A stretch of DNA of 64,000 nucleotides, taken from Corallococcus soli (GTDB lineage Bacteria; Myxococcota; Myxococcia; Myxococcales; Myxococcaceae). Within the stretch, counting starts at the first letter, position 1; every line of letters starts with the position of its first letter. A program made the translations under genes and the position numbers. Under the pieces are notes generated by a model. The model was not told where the DNA came from, did not search any database, and saw only the letters and a list, made by a program, of their open reading frames with translations. The stretch spans positions 124,001 through 188,000 of the forward strand of contig NZ_JAAIYO010000013.1 in NCBI RefSeq assembly GCF_014930455.1, given 5' to 3'. This document shows positions 34,475-42,755 of this stretch, piece after piece.

Positions 34475-35962
34475 ATGAAGGCCTTTGCGGTGTCGCTGCT
34501 CGGATGGGTGCTCGTGCCCCTGGTGGCGCTGGCGCAGCAGTCGGCGCCGGCGGACCTCAACACCATCACCCGCATCAGCGTGAACGGTGGGACGGTGGAG
34601 ATCACCGGCAGCAAGAAGCCGGACTTCAACAGCTTCACCATGACGGATCCCCCCCGGCTGGTGCTGGACGTGTCCGGCGCCGTCTTCCAGGGCGTGGATG
34701 AGGAGCAGCCGGTGGGCAACGGCACCGTCACCGGCATCCGCACCGCCACGTACGGCACCGAGTCCGCCTCCATCGCGCGCATCCTCATCGGCTACGAGCG
34801 CGAGGTGGAGACCGACATCCAGTCCTCCGGCAACACGCTGGTGGTGAAGGTCCTGGGCGGCGGCGGCGCGGCCGTCGCTGCGAACACGCCGGCGCAGCCG
34901 CAGGGCACCGCGGCCGCGGGCAACGCGCCCACCGGGGCCAACGCCCAGGACGCGGCCCGCGCCGCCGCGTCGGACCGCGAGGCCCAGGAGAAGGCCGCCA
35001 GGGCCGCCGCCGACGCCGCCCGCGCGGACCGCGAGGCCCAGGAGAAGGCCGCCGCCGAGGCCGCCGCCCGCGCCAAGGCGGACGCGGACACCGAGCGCCA
35101 GAAGCAGGAGGAGGCCCGCCTCGCCTCGCAGCGCCAGGACGCGGAGCGCCGTGCCTCCGAGGAGGCCGCCATCGCCGAGCGCAAGCGCCAGGAGGAGGAC
35201 GCCCGCGTGGCCGCGAAGCGCGCGGAGGACGAGCGCCGCGCCACCGAACAGGCCGCCGCCGAGGCGAAGCGCCAGCAGCAGGAGCAGGCCCAGGCCTCCG
35301 CGAAGAACACCCAGGAGCAGCAGCGCGCCGCGGCCCAGGCCGCCGCCGACACGAAGCGCGCCGCCGCGCAGGCCGCCGCCGAGGAGAAGCGCGCCGCCGC
35401 GCAGGCCGCCGCCGAGGCGAAGCGCCAGCAGCAGGAGCAGGCCCAGGCCTCCGCCCAGGCCCGCCGCGAGGAGCAGCAGCAGGCCCGCGTCGCCGCCGCC
35501 GAGGCGAAGCGCCAGCAGGCCCAGGAGGCCCGCGAGCGCCGCCAGGAGCGGACGGTGGCGTCCCGCGAGACGCCCTCGCGCGCCCCGAGCCAGGGCAGCG
35601 CGGCGCGCGAGCGCGGCGGGGGACAGACGTCGTCGCGCCGCAAGACGATGACGCTGGTGGGCTTCCAGCAGCAGCCGGACAGCTCGCGCGTGTTCGTGCG
35701 CACCAACGAAGCGGTGGCCTACAACGTGAGCGAGTCCGGCAACCAGGTGGTGCTGGAGCTGGAGAACACGCGCGTGGTGGAGTCCAACAACACGCTGCCG
35801 CTGGACACGCACTTCTTCCCGTCGGCGGTGACGCGCGTGGAGGCGTTCGCCGGCGCCGGCAACACCGTGCGCGTCGTCATCCAGCTGCGGCAGGGCGTTC
35901 GCTACCAGACGCGGCAGGACGGGGGGCTCATCACCCTCGACTTCCCGCGTCCGGGCCGCTAG
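34475..35962 (+). CDS. Exported AMIN-domain protein with long coiled coil
   Basis: 495 aa from the ATG at 34475, behind GGGAGTGG. A signal peptide ends near VALAQQ. An AMIN domain (about 25-120; DPPRLVLDVSGAVFQG) follows, then about 230 residues rich in Ala/Glu/Lys/Arg/Gln with strong coiled-coil character, close to TolA-type linkers. A second AMIN-like domain (about 390-495; VTRVEAFAGAGNTVRVVIQLR) ends the protein. AMIN domains localise periplasmic proteins such as AmiC and PilQ to peptidoglycan. The arrangement suggests a peptidoglycan-spanning tether, but its partner is unknown. The coiled coil contains a 53-bp perfect DNA repeat. lptD follows 51 nt downstream. Confidence 0.85.
   Translation: MKAFAVSLLGWVLVPLVALAQQSAPADLNTITRISVNGGTVEITGSKKPDFNSFTMTDPPRLVLDVSGAVFQGVDEEQPVGNGTVTGIRTATYGTESASIARILIGYEREVETDIQSSGNTLVVKVLGGGGAAVAANTPAQPQGTAAAGNAPTGANAQDAARAAASDREAQEKAARAAADAARADREAQEKAAAEAAARAKADADTERQKQEEARLASQRQDAERRASEEAAIAERKRQEEDARVAAKRAEDERRATEQAAAEAKRQQQEQAQASAKNTQEQQRAAAQAAADTKRAAAQAAAEEKRAAAQAAAEAKRQQQEQAQASAQARREEQQQARVAAAEAKRQQAQEARERRQERTVASRETPSRAPSQGSAARERGGGQTSSRRKTMTLVGFQQQPDSSRVFVRTNEAVAYNVSESGNQVVLELENTRVVESNNTLPLDTHFFPSAVTRVEAFAGAGNTVRVVIQLRQGVRYQTRQDGGLITLDFPRPGR
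35249..35454 (+). repeat. Direct repeat of 53 bp in the coiled-coil coding region
   Basis: A 53-bp stretch at 35249-35301 recurs identically at 35402-35454, an offset of 153 nt (51 codons), so the frame is kept. It encodes the Glu/Gln/Ala-rich coiled-coil repeat. The identity points to recent in-frame duplication or gene conversion, and the length of the coil may vary among strains. Confidence 0.8.
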
Positions 35963-36013
35963 GACGGGGCGGGCGCCGTTGCCGGCACGGCGCCCACCAC
36001 CCCCGCCCCCTGC

Positions 36014-38695
36014 ATGACCTTCCTTGCTCCGGTCGCCCTGACGCTCCTGGTGTCGGCCCAGATTCCGCTGGCCACCCAGGTGGAACTGCCCACCGGCGAG
36101 GTCGTGGAGCTGGCGGCAGACTACGTCGTCTACGAATCGGACATCCTCACCGCGCGGGGCCACTGCGAGCTGCGCAGCGGCGACAACGTCCTGCGCGCGG
36201 ACGAGGTGACGTACAACGAGGCCACCCAGGTGGCCACCGCCACCGGCAACGTGATGTTCGTCAGCGGCACGCTGGCGGCCATCGCGGACGACGTGCGCGT
36301 GGACCTGCGCTCCAACGAGGCCAACGTGAAGGGCGGCCTCTTCATGCAGAAGAAGGGCGTCACGCCCGAAGCCCTCCAGGCCGCGAAGACCCCGGACGAA
36401 CTGCGCAAGCTGGGGGAGACGCCCGTCCTGCTGAGCGGCACGCGCATCCGCCGCACCGGGGAGGCGTCCTTCTCCGTGGACGGACTGGCCTTCACGCCGT
36501 GCCAGTGTGGCCCGGGCGAGCCTGGCTGGCGCGTGGAGGCGAAGGAGGCCAGCGTCGTCATGGGTGAGCGGGCCATCCTCACCTGGCCCGTGGTGTACGT
36601 GCGCTCGGTGCCGGTGTTCGCGCTGCCGTGGCTGTACCTGCCCCTGGCCGAGCGCCGCTCCGGCCTGCTGATTCCCCGTCCGGCCAACTCCGGCCTCAAC
36701 GGCTTCGCGCTGGACGTGCCCGTCTTCCTCACGCTGGGGGAGAGCTACGACATCACCCTCACGCCCGGCTACTACACGGGCGGAGGCGACATCGACAACG
36801 TCGTGAACGACGTGGTCGTCCGCGAGCCGCGCCCCAACGGCGTGCAGGGGCCCCGGCTGCACACGGAGTTCCGCTACGTCCCCAGCGACCGCACCCGGGG
36901 CCGCGCCACGCTGGGCCTGCTCTACGACCTGCGGCCCCGGCTGAACCCCATCACCGGGGCGTTCTTCCGGCCCTATGACTTCGCCACGGATCCGCCCACC
37001 CAGCTGTCCCAGCAGATCGTGGACGAGAAGCGCGGGCTCCGGGGCGAAGCCTCCTGGCAGCACACGCAGGACCTGGGTGACGGCTGGTATGATCGGGTGG
37101 ACGCGTACGTCGTGTCGGACGGCTTCTACACGCGCGACCTCACCGCCGACCTGCTGGTGCAGAACAACAACTACCTGCGCAGCAGCGCCGTCGTGTACCA
37201 GCGCAAGGAGGACCGCTACCTGGGGCTGGACGTGTCGCTGCGCCAGGACCTGCGCTACCCCTACCGCTTCTTCAGGACGAACGTCATCCCCGCGGTGGCC
37301 ACCCCGGACAACGTCGCGGTGGACCCCCACGGGCCCACGACCTTCCAGCGGCTGCCGGGCATCACCCTGGCCCTCCCCGAGCGGCCCCTCTTCGGCGGGA
37401 GCGTGATGGGCGGGATGCAGGTGGAGTACAGCCGCCTGTCGCCCCTGCGCAGCGCCTTCGCGGACGACGGCCGGGACGGCATGTTCGCGCCGTACGGCCT
37501 CTGGCGCCCGGCGTCCGCGCCGCTGAACGTCGACTACTTCAGCCTCCCCGTGGACGAACTGGAGGGCAATGGCCGCCTCGACGCCTCCGAGCGCGAGGGC
37601 CGCGACCGCGTCACCCTGCTGCCGCGCCTGTCCACGTCCTACGGGCTGGGCCCCTGGGCGCGGCTGACGCCGTCCCTGGCGGTGCGCCAGGACTTCTCCG
37701 TGGGCGAGTCCTCCGGCCGCACCGCCCAGCGCGGCTACCCGATGGCGGACCTGGTGCTGGACTCGCAGCTGGCCCGCACGTTCACCGACAAGGACACGCT
37801 CTACCGCCACACGGTGTCCCCGTCGGTGTCGCTGCGCTACGTGCCCGGCGGCTGGGGCCGGACGCTCACCGCCGCGCGGGCGGAGGGCCCCGGCACCGTG
37901 CCGCTCGTCTACGACGAGGTGGACACCGCGGTGCCGCTCCAGTCCGACGGCCGCGTGCGGGGCTTCCTCCAGGCCGTGGTCGCCGTGGACCAGTCGCTGC
38001 GCGTGCGCAAGGGCCCCACCACCCGCGAACCCCTGCGCCTGCGCATCGGTCAGGGCTTCGACTTGTCCCGCCATGCCCCCATCGCCGGACGGGACTCCGT
38101 GCAGGGCGGCGTGCTGCGCGACACCTTCGCGCGCCTGTCCGCCAGCGCCGGCGTCCTCACCGCGGGCGCCCTCGTGCGCATGGACCCCACGACGGGGAAC
38201 CTCACCCAGCTGGGCGCCGACTTCACCATCGACAACGGCAAGGGCAACGCGCTGTACGGCCGCTACGACGACCTGCTCGCGGTGAAGCAGCTCTCCATCG
38301 ACCGGGGGTTGGATCCGCTCGCGCAGGGGCCCGACTTCGTGCGGCGGGGCATTGACATGCTGGTGGGAGACGCACCCCGCCCCCTACCGTCACACACCGA
38401 TCAGCTCGACCCCTCACCGACCGAACGGACGCAGGCTCTCACTGCCGGTACGCGAATCAAGCTCGGATTCGGGCTCGGGTTGCGATACGAAGCGTTGGTG
38501 CAGCCCCTCTATAAGGATCCGTCTACCCAGGAAAGTCAGCCCCTTGCCCAGCAGACCTTTGGCGTGTCCTACGGGCCCGCCTGTGACTGTTGGCGCATCG
38601 AGGGGGTGGTGATCCTGCGGCGCAATCAGTCGCCGGAATTCGCCGGTGTGAATTTCAGCGTCGCCGGTTTCGGATCCTTCGGTTCGGGGGGTTAG
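36014..38695 (+). CDS. lptD: LPS-assembly outer membrane protein LptD
   Basis: 893 aa. LptD, with LptE, inserts LPS in the outer leaflet. A signal peptide (about 1-20) is followed by an LptA/OstA-like beta-jellyroll (about 25-120; ADYVVYESDILTARGHCEL, VRADEVTYNEATQVATATGNV-type repeats). A plug/linker region has CQCGP (near 163). The beta-barrel (about 215-893) has many alternating aromatic strands, beginning with FALPWLYLPLAERRSGLLIP. The length fits bacterial LptDs. The final about 110 codons use more A/T at third positions than the rest. It is in line with the AMIN-domain gene, both being envelope functions. Confidence 0.9.
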   Translation: MTFLAPVALTLLVSAQIPLATQVELPTGEVVELAADYVVYESDILTARGHCELRSGDNVLRADEVTYNEATQVATATGNVMFVSGTLAAIADDVRVDLRSNEANVKGGLFMQKKGVTPEALQAAKTPDELRKLGETPVLLSGTRIRRTGEASFSVDGLAFTPCQCGPGEPGWRVEAKEASVVMGERAILTWPVVYVRSVPVFALPWLYLPLAERRSGLLIPRPANSGLNGFALDVPVFLTLGESYDITLTPGYYTGGGDIDNVVNDVVVREPRPNGVQGPRLHTEFRYVPSDRTRGRATLGLLYDLRPRLNPITGAFFRPYDFATDPPTQLSQQIVDEKRGLRGEASWQHTQDLGDGWYDRVDAYVVSDGFYTRDLTADLLVQNNNYLRSSAVVYQRKEDRYLGLDVSLRQDLRYPYRFFRTNVIPAVATPDNVAVDPHGPTTFQRLPGITLALPERPLFGGSVMGGMQVEYSRLSPLRSAFADDGRDGMFAPYGLWRPASAPLNVDYFSLPVDELEGNGRLDASEREGRDRVTLLPRLSTSYGLGPWARLTPSLAVRQDFSVGESSGRTAQRGYPMADLVLDSQLARTFTDKDTLYRHTVSPSVSLRYVPGGWGRTLTAARAEGPGTVPLVYDEVDTAVPLQSDGRVRGFLQAVVAVDQSLRVRKGPTTREPLRLRIGQGFDLSRHAPIAGRDSVQGGVLRDTFARLSASAGVLTAGALVRMDPTTGNLTQLGADFTIDNGKGNALYGRYDDLLAVKQLSIDRGLDPLAQGPDFVRRGIDMLVGDAPRPLPSHTDQLDPSPTERTQALTAGTRIKLGFGLGLRYEALVQPLYKDPSTQESQPLAQQTFGVSYGPACDCWRIEGVVILRRNQSPEFAGVNFSVAGFGSFGSGG

Positions 38696-38759
38696 GAATC
38701 ACCCGCCGTACGCGAGGGTTGCACTCACCTCGAAACATCCCCCCCAGGAGAAGTCTTTC

Positions 38760-39110
38760 GTGTCGGACCTCGGAAAAAGAATTGGCCAGCGCATTCGCGA
38801 GCTTCGCACGCAGCGCCCGGAGCGATGGACGCAGGAAGAGCTCGCTGAGCGGGCACAGATCAGCGTGTCCTTCCTGTCGATGATCGAGCGCGGCGAGCGT
38901 GTCCCCCATGTGGAGACGCTCGCGGCGCTCTCCAACGCCCTCAGCGTCAGCCTCGGTGAGCTCTTCACGGGCACCGAACAGACGCCTGCACAGACGGAGG
39001 ATCTGCTGCGTCCCTTGTCGGACTTCGCCCGCGCCCGGGGCCTCAACGCCCGGGACGTGGACCGCCTCCTGGGGGTCGCCCGGGTGATGTTCAACGGCTC
39101 GGCCGCCTGA
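38760..39110 (+). CDS. XRE-family helix-turn-helix regulator
   Basis: 116 aa from a GTG, with CAGGAG 9 nt upstream. The HTH_3 domain occupies about 5-62: IGQRIRELRTQRPERWTQEELAERAQISVSFLSMIERGERVPHVETL (shown in part), with QEELAERA as the first helix and SVSFLSMIERG as the recognition helix. The C-terminal about 45 residues are helical and may dimerise. It does not resemble phage repressors specifically. Targets unknown. A strong hairpin at 39142-39178 ends it. Confidence 0.9.
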   Translation: MSDLGKRIGQRIRELRTQRPERWTQEELAERAQISVSFLSMIERGERVPHVETLAALSNALSVSLGELFTGTEQTPAQTEDLLRPLSDFARARGLNARDVDRLLGVARVMFNGSAA

Positions 39111-39141
39111 CGCCTTCCAGGCAGGCTGTCGCCTATCCAAA

Positions 39142-39178
39142 GCCTTCCGCCCGCCTCCCCCTCGGCGTGGCGGAAGGC
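39142..39178 (+). terminator. Terminator hairpin after the XRE gene
   Basis: Perfect 10-bp arms GCCTTCCGCC (39142-39151) and GGCGGAAGGC (39169-39178) flank a 17-nt loop, 31 nt after the XRE stop and just upstream of the TetR promoter. Confidence 0.55.
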
Positions 39179-39190
39179 CCCACGTAAGGA

Positions 39191-39219
39191 TTGACCCCGG
39201 GGCCCTGCGTCCGTAGCGT
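39191..39219 (+). promoter_or_regulatory. Sigma-70-like promoter of the TetR gene
   Basis: TTGACC (39191-39196) and TAGCGT (39214-39219) are 17 nt apart. The same TTGACn-17-TAGCGT form occurs at 63377-63405. The predicted start is near 39226. Confidence 0.6.
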
Positions 39220-39226
39220 GGCTGAC

Positions 39227-39240
39227 TGATTTTCGAATCA
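39227..39240. promoter_or_regulatory. Inverted repeat at the TetR transcription start (candidate operator)
   Basis: TGATT-TTCG-AATCA, with 5-bp arms, sits directly on the predicted transcription start, 8 nt before the ATG at 39248. This is a usual location for autoregulation by a TetR protein. Confidence 0.4.
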
Positions 39241-39247
39241 ACCAGCC

Positions 39248-40039
39248 ATGGGAGGACGCGTGGGCCAGCAGAAGTCGGCACCGGAAGCCGGGACGCGGGA
39301 GAGCGAGCGTCGCCGGACCATCCTGCGGGCCGCCATCGACGTGTTCGCCCGCAAGGGCTACCACGGCTGCCGCATCGCGGACGTCGCCAAGGAGGCGGGC
39401 GTCGCGTACGGGCTCGTCTACCACTACTTCAAGAACAAGGATGAGCTGCTGGAGACCGTCTTCGAGACGGGCTGGAGCGGCTTCATCTCCCGCGCGCGGC
39501 TGGTGGCGGAGAGCGAAGGCCCGCTGGTGGACAAGGTGCGCCGCATCGCGGACGTGGCCTTCGAGGCCTACCGTGTCGACCCGCGCGCGGTGAAGGTCCT
39601 CATCCTTGAAATCGCCCGCAGCCCCGCGGGGGCCCGCATCAACCGGCAGACGGCCTTCGTGGATGTCATCCGCCTGAGCGCGCAGATGTTCACCCGCGCG
39701 AAGGAGTCCGGGGAGCTGCGCCCGGACGTGGACCCGCTGCTCGCCTCCGCGCTCCTCTTCGGCTCCATCGAGATGGGGCTCACGGCCTTCGTGGTGGGCC
39801 TCGCGGACGCGCGCGACACCGTGATGCTGGAGCGAGCCAAGGCGCAGATCGCCGACTCCTTCCTCCACGGCGTCCTGGTCTCCACCGGCGAGCCTCCCCG
39901 AAGCGCGCCGTCCCAGCCCGAGCCGTCGAAGGGCGAGCCGTCGAAGGTCGACGATCCGAAGAGCGAGCCCCCCCCGGAGGAGTCCACATGGAAGCGGGAG
40001 AAGTCCGGTACGAAGTCGAAGGCCCCCAAGCGCGGCTGA
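39248..40039 (+). CDS. TetR/AcrR-family transcriptional regulator
   Basis: 263 aa. The N-terminal HTH is RRTILRAAIDVFARKGYHGCRIADVAKEAGVAYGLVYHYFKNKDELLETVF (about 24-72, shown in part), a textbook TetR_N domain. A ligand-binding helical bundle follows (about 80-215), with KVRRIADVAFEAY and LLASALLFGSIEMGL, resembling regulators of fatty acid metabolism (FadR/PsrA style). The C-terminal about 45 residues are Pro/Ser/Glu/Lys-rich, and the end overlaps the next gene by 52 nt. ATG at 39248 is used; a GTG at 39260 with GGAGG 4 nt upstream is an alternative. Adjacent to an enoyl-CoA hydratase, it probably controls acyl-CoA metabolism. Confidence 0.9.
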   Translation: MGGRVGQQKSAPEAGTRESERRRTILRAAIDVFARKGYHGCRIADVAKEAGVAYGLVYHYFKNKDELLETVFETGWSGFISRARLVAESEGPLVDKVRRIADVAFEAYRVDPRAVKVLILEIARSPAGARINRQTAFVDVIRLSAQMFTRAKESGELRPDVDPLLASALLFGSIEMGLTAFVVGLADARDTVMLERAKAQIADSFLHGVLVSTGEPPRSAPSQPEPSKGEPSKVDDPKSEPPPEESTWKREKSGTKSKAPKRG

Positions 40040-40770
40040 CCATTGATCGGCCGAGGGCGCGCAACGCGCTGTCGCCCGGCGTGATTCAAGGCCTGCTCGA
40101 CGCGCTGGAGCGCGCGGACGCGGACCCGGCGGTGCGCGTGCTCGTGCTCACTGGCGCGGGGGAGAAGGCGTTCTGCGCGGGCGGGGACCTGGGGGCGCTC
40201 GCCGGGGACGGCGGCTTCCTGGCCACGCACGAGGGGCGGCGCTCCTACGGGCGGCTGCTCACGCGCTTCCAGGAGGTGCGCAAGCCCACCGTGGCCCGCG
40301 TCAACGGCCACGCGCTGGCGGGCGGGCTGGGCCTGGTGCTCGCGTGCGACCTGGCCGTGGCCGTGGAGGGCGCGGACCTGGGCACCCCCGAAATCGACGT
40401 GGGGCTCTTCCCCATGATGATGATGGCGCTGCTGCAGCGGCACCTGGGCCGCAAGCGCGCGCTGGAGCTGGTGCTCACCGGGGACCGGCTGCCCGCGCGC
40501 GACGCCCTGGCGCTGGGCCTGCTCAACCGTGTGGTGCCCGCCGCGGAGCTGGACGCCACGGTGGCCGCGCTCGCGGGGAAGCTCGCCGGCAAGAGCCAGG
40601 CGGTGCTGGCCCTGGGCCGCCGCGCCTTCTTCACGGCGGAGGACCTGACGCTGCCGGCCGCGCTGGAGTTCCTGTCCTCGCAGCTGTCGTTGAACGTTCT
40701 CGCGGACGACGCGGCCGAGGGCGTGACGGCCTTCCTGGAGAAGCGTCCCCCGCAGTGGAAGGACCGGTAG
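39988..40770 (+). CDS. Enoyl-CoA hydratase/isomerase family protein
   Basis: 260 aa. The start overlaps the TetR 3' end by 52 nt in another frame and is set by GGAGGAG 5 nt upstream. The crotonase fold has AFCAGGDLGALAG and NGHALAGGLGLVLACDLAVA (oxyanion-hole Gly), then TPEIDVGLFPMMMMALLQRHLGRKRALELVLTGDRLPA (shown in part) with a Glu/Asp pair for hydratase chemistry. Its substrate could be a fatty or branched acyl-CoA. Context suggests it is the regulated partner of the TetR gene. Confidence 0.88.
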   Translation: MEAGEVRYEVEGPQARLTIDRPRARNALSPGVIQGLLDALERADADPAVRVLVLTGAGEKAFCAGGDLGALAGDGGFLATHEGRRSYGRLLTRFQEVRKPTVARVNGHALAGGLGLVLACDLAVAVEGADLGTPEIDVGLFPMMMMALLQRHLGRKRALELVLTGDRLPARDALALGLLNRVVPAAELDATVAALAGKLAGKSQAVLALGRRAFFTAEDLTLPAALEFLSSQLSLNVLADDAAEGVTAFLEKRPPQWKDR

Positions 40771-40844
40771 CCCGCCGCGCGTACGAGGCGGGCGCGGCGG
40801 TGGTGCACACCCACGCGCGCGACCCGATGACGCCCGACGAGGCG
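40770..40844 (+). pseudogene. Possible remnant of a BKACE (DUF849) gene
   Basis: Between the hydratase stop and the M23 stop, one frame reads ARRAYEAGAAVVHTHARDP. The core AGAAVVHTHARDP resembles the N-terminal signature of beta-keto acid cleavage enzymes (DUF849, for example 3-keto-5-aminohexanoate cleavage), where a conserved HxHxRD lies near residue 45. There is no start codon, upstream sequence or downstream body, and the frame closes at 40866-40868 inside the convergent M23 gene. It is read as a decayed fragment. The similarity is short, so chance remains possible. Confidence 0.3.
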
Positions 40845-41906
40845 CTAGGGATTCGCCAGGTCGGGTGAGCTGACGGCCACGCCTGGCGACTCCTGCTCGC
40901 CCAGGAAGTCCAGCTTGAGCAGCGTCTGGCCATCCACCCACCGGTCGTCCGCCTTCACACCCCAGTGGAGGTGGGGGCCGGTGACGCGGCCGGTGCTGCC
41001 CACCAGCCCCAGCCCGTCCCCCAGCTTCACCCGCGCGCCGTTCTTCACGTCGATGCGCGACAGGTGGAAGTACGCGGTGTAGAGGCCCGCGCCGTGGTGC
41101 ACGAGCACGGTGTTGCCGGAGGCGTAGTTGTCGCGCGCCATCACCACCGTGCCGTCGTTGGCGGCGAACACCGGCGCGCCCGGGTCGCCATCCAGGTCCA
41201 CGCCGAAGTGCTGGCTCTGCAGCTTGCCGTTGAACGAGCGGCGGTCGCCGAAGGGCGCCGTCACCGTGTCCTGCCGGGGCCACGCGAAGTTCTGTCCGAA
41301 CAGCGGCGCCTGGAACGGCTGCGCGAACGCCTCGGCGAACGCCTTGCGGTCCGCCGCCATGCGCGCCTTCACCGCCTTGGGCGGCGACACGTACTTGCCG
41401 GCCACGCGCAGCTGGCGCTCGCGGTAGCCCGGCGCCAGCACCTCCAGCGTGCCCGACAGCGCCACCGGCAGGCCCTTGCCGGGGGCCACCACGTCCAGCA
41501 CCTCCGTGCCCGCGTTGAGCTCCACCGGGAGGCTGGTGAGGGCGGCGTGGCCCTCCTTCCACGCGAAGAAGCGCAGCGGCCTGCCCCCCAGCGTGCCGGT
41601 GGGGAGCGCGGACGCGCCGCGCACCATCACCAGCACCGGATCCCCCGGCTTCGCGCTGGTCGGCTGGAACGCGAGCGCGGGCCGGTCCAGCACAGCGCCC
41701 TGGGCGGCCTTCACCGTCAGGGGGGCCATCTCACCGTGGACGACGGCGCCCGGCGCGCGAGGGCCCGGCGTGGGCGTGGCGCCCGTCACGGTGCCCGTCA
41801 GCCCGGAAGCAGGGGCGGCGGGCGGCGCGGCGGCGAGCGCCGAGGGCCCGGAGGCGAGCAGGGTGAGGAGCAGGACGGAGGACGCGGAATGATTCCGGGC
41901 GGGCAT
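40845..41906 (-). CDS. Exported M23 (LytM-type) peptidase
   Basis: 353 aa from the ATG at 41906. A signal peptide ends near SALAAAPP. A beta-rich N-terminal domain (about 40-190) precedes the M23 core (about 215-340). Zinc ligands are seen in QSQHFGVDLDGDPG (His and Asp, about 240-245) and in THLHW-type GPHLHWG (HxH). GAGLYTAYFHLSRIDVKNGARVKLGDGLGLVGSTGRVTG (shown in part) is the typical LytM substrate-binding segment. The protein is a periplasmic peptidoglycan endopeptidase or, if regulatory, an amidase activator; intact ligands favour enzymatic activity. The stop lies next to the BKACE-like remnant. Confidence 0.92.
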   Translation of the reverse strand: MPARNHSASSVLLLTLLASGPSALAAAPPAAPASGLTGTVTGATPTPGPRAPGAVVHGEMAPLTVKAAQGAVLDRPALAFQPTSAKPGDPVLVMVRGASALPTGTLGGRPLRFFAWKEGHAALTSLPVELNAGTEVLDVVAPGKGLPVALSGTLEVLAPGYRERQLRVAGKYVSPPKAVKARMAADRKAFAEAFAQPFQAPLFGQNFAWPRQDTVTAPFGDRRSFNGKLQSQHFGVDLDGDPGAPVFAANDGTVVMARDNYASGNTVLVHHGAGLYTAYFHLSRIDVKNGARVKLGDGLGLVGSTGRVTGPHLHWGVKADDRWVDGQTLLKLDFLGEQESPGVAVSSPDLANP

Positions 41907-42220
41907 GGGCCGTTCTTTACACCACGCGCGCGCGGAACCTTCCCAGACCGGCGTGGCAGGTGTCGGTTGGCCGCACTGCCGGACGAAAGGGCCCGCCTGG
42001 AGGTCTGCTGTCCGACGTCCGGTCGCCCGCCCCGGAGGCGGGCGGCGAACGCGTGCCATTGTCGGTACTTGCGTGCCCTGGAAGGCGAAAGTGTGTTCTT
42101 GGCCGGACGTGCGGCAGGCAGCCGTCTCGGATCCTCACTGTCAAGCCGTTACGGACGCAGGAGGGCTCCCTAGCTTCTCCCCATCAACGCAGCGCATTGA
42201 TTTCGAAAGGGAGAGCGCGC
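41907..42220. other. Gene-free region with a weak promoter candidate
   Basis: This 314-nt divergent gap holds no convincing gene. A long in-frame extension of the next gene runs through it but lacks coding character or a start. A weak promoter for the rightward gene is TTACGG (42149-42154), 16 nt, TAGCTT (42171-42176). For the leftward M23 gene, TAAAGA lies close before its ATG on the minus strand. Nothing else was seen. Confidence 0.5.
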
Positions 42221-42733
42221 ATGCCTCGCTCCTATAGCTTCGACCACTTCCAGGTTCCCAAGACGTTGCCGGTGCAGAAGCGCGGCCTGCGGCAGCGGGA
42301 CAAGGAGCAGCTCGTCCAGTCCTCGCAGGTGATGGTCGACGACCAGGAGGGCGTCCACTACGGCAAGAGCCACGCGCAGACGGAGGAGATCCTCATGGCG
42401 CGCAAGATGGAGCGTCAGCTGGAGGAGCTGGCCCGTCCGGAGCCGGACGCCAAGTTCAGCCACGCGCAGCCGGCGCGCTCCAGCGGGAGCGGCAAGAAGC
42501 GCAAGGCGGCCTCGGCGCCCATCATCGGGACGACGGCGCCCATCGGGGCCCTGCCGACCACGAAGGAGCCGCTGCCGTCGCAGGGCCAGCTGACGGACCT
42601 GGTCGACGAGGCCCGCCGGCAGCTGAAGGCCATCCAGTCCGGCGTGGGCGACGTGGCGTCGGCCGTGCAGCGGCTGGCCGCGCTGCCCCTGGAAGTGGTC
42701 CGACTGGCGGCCCGCCGCATCATCCCGGGCTGA
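42221..42733 (+). CDS. Unrecognised conserved-looking protein
   Basis: 170 aa from the ATG at 42221, behind GGGAGAG. No signal peptide. The N-terminal half (1-80) is charged and probably helical, with QKRGLRQRDKEQLVQSSQVMVDDQ. A Lys/Ser/Pro-rich linker follows (about 80-120), then an amphipathic C-terminal segment (about 125-170), QGQLTDLVDEARRQLKAIQ ... AARRIIPG, which could lie on a membrane. I do not recognise the family. The gene has its own leader region and is followed 22 nt later by an EEP-family gene, possibly in one transcript. Confidence 0.75.
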   Translation: MPRSYSFDHFQVPKTLPVQKRGLRQRDKEQLVQSSQVMVDDQEGVHYGKSHAQTEEILMARKMERQLEELARPEPDAKFSHAQPARSSGSGKKRKAASAPIIGTTAPIGALPTTKEPLPSQGQLTDLVDEARRQLKAIQSGVGDVASAVQRLAALPLEVVRLAARRIIPG

Positions 42734-42755
42734 CGAAGGGGAGGGTGGACGACGC

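Noticed and set aside
35180-35560. CRISPR-like or satellite repeat in the region of periodic sequence
   Set aside because: The periodicity reflects Ala/Glu/Lys/Gln codon repeats of a coiled coil in one frame; only one exact 53-bp pair exists, with no spacers.
34433-38074. Very long open frame (1213 codons) on the minus strand across the AMIN and lptD genes
   Set aside because: It is an artefact of strong GC bias on the strand opposite real genes; the plus strand carries signal peptide, AMIN and LptD motifs, and the minus frame shows repetitive Arg/Ala/Leu/Gly composition without any domain.
41960-42220. N-terminal extension of the 170-aa unknown protein
   Set aside because: No ribosome site, Arg/Gly/Ser-rich non-coding character, and a promoter candidate inside; the ATG at 42221 follows GGGAGAG.
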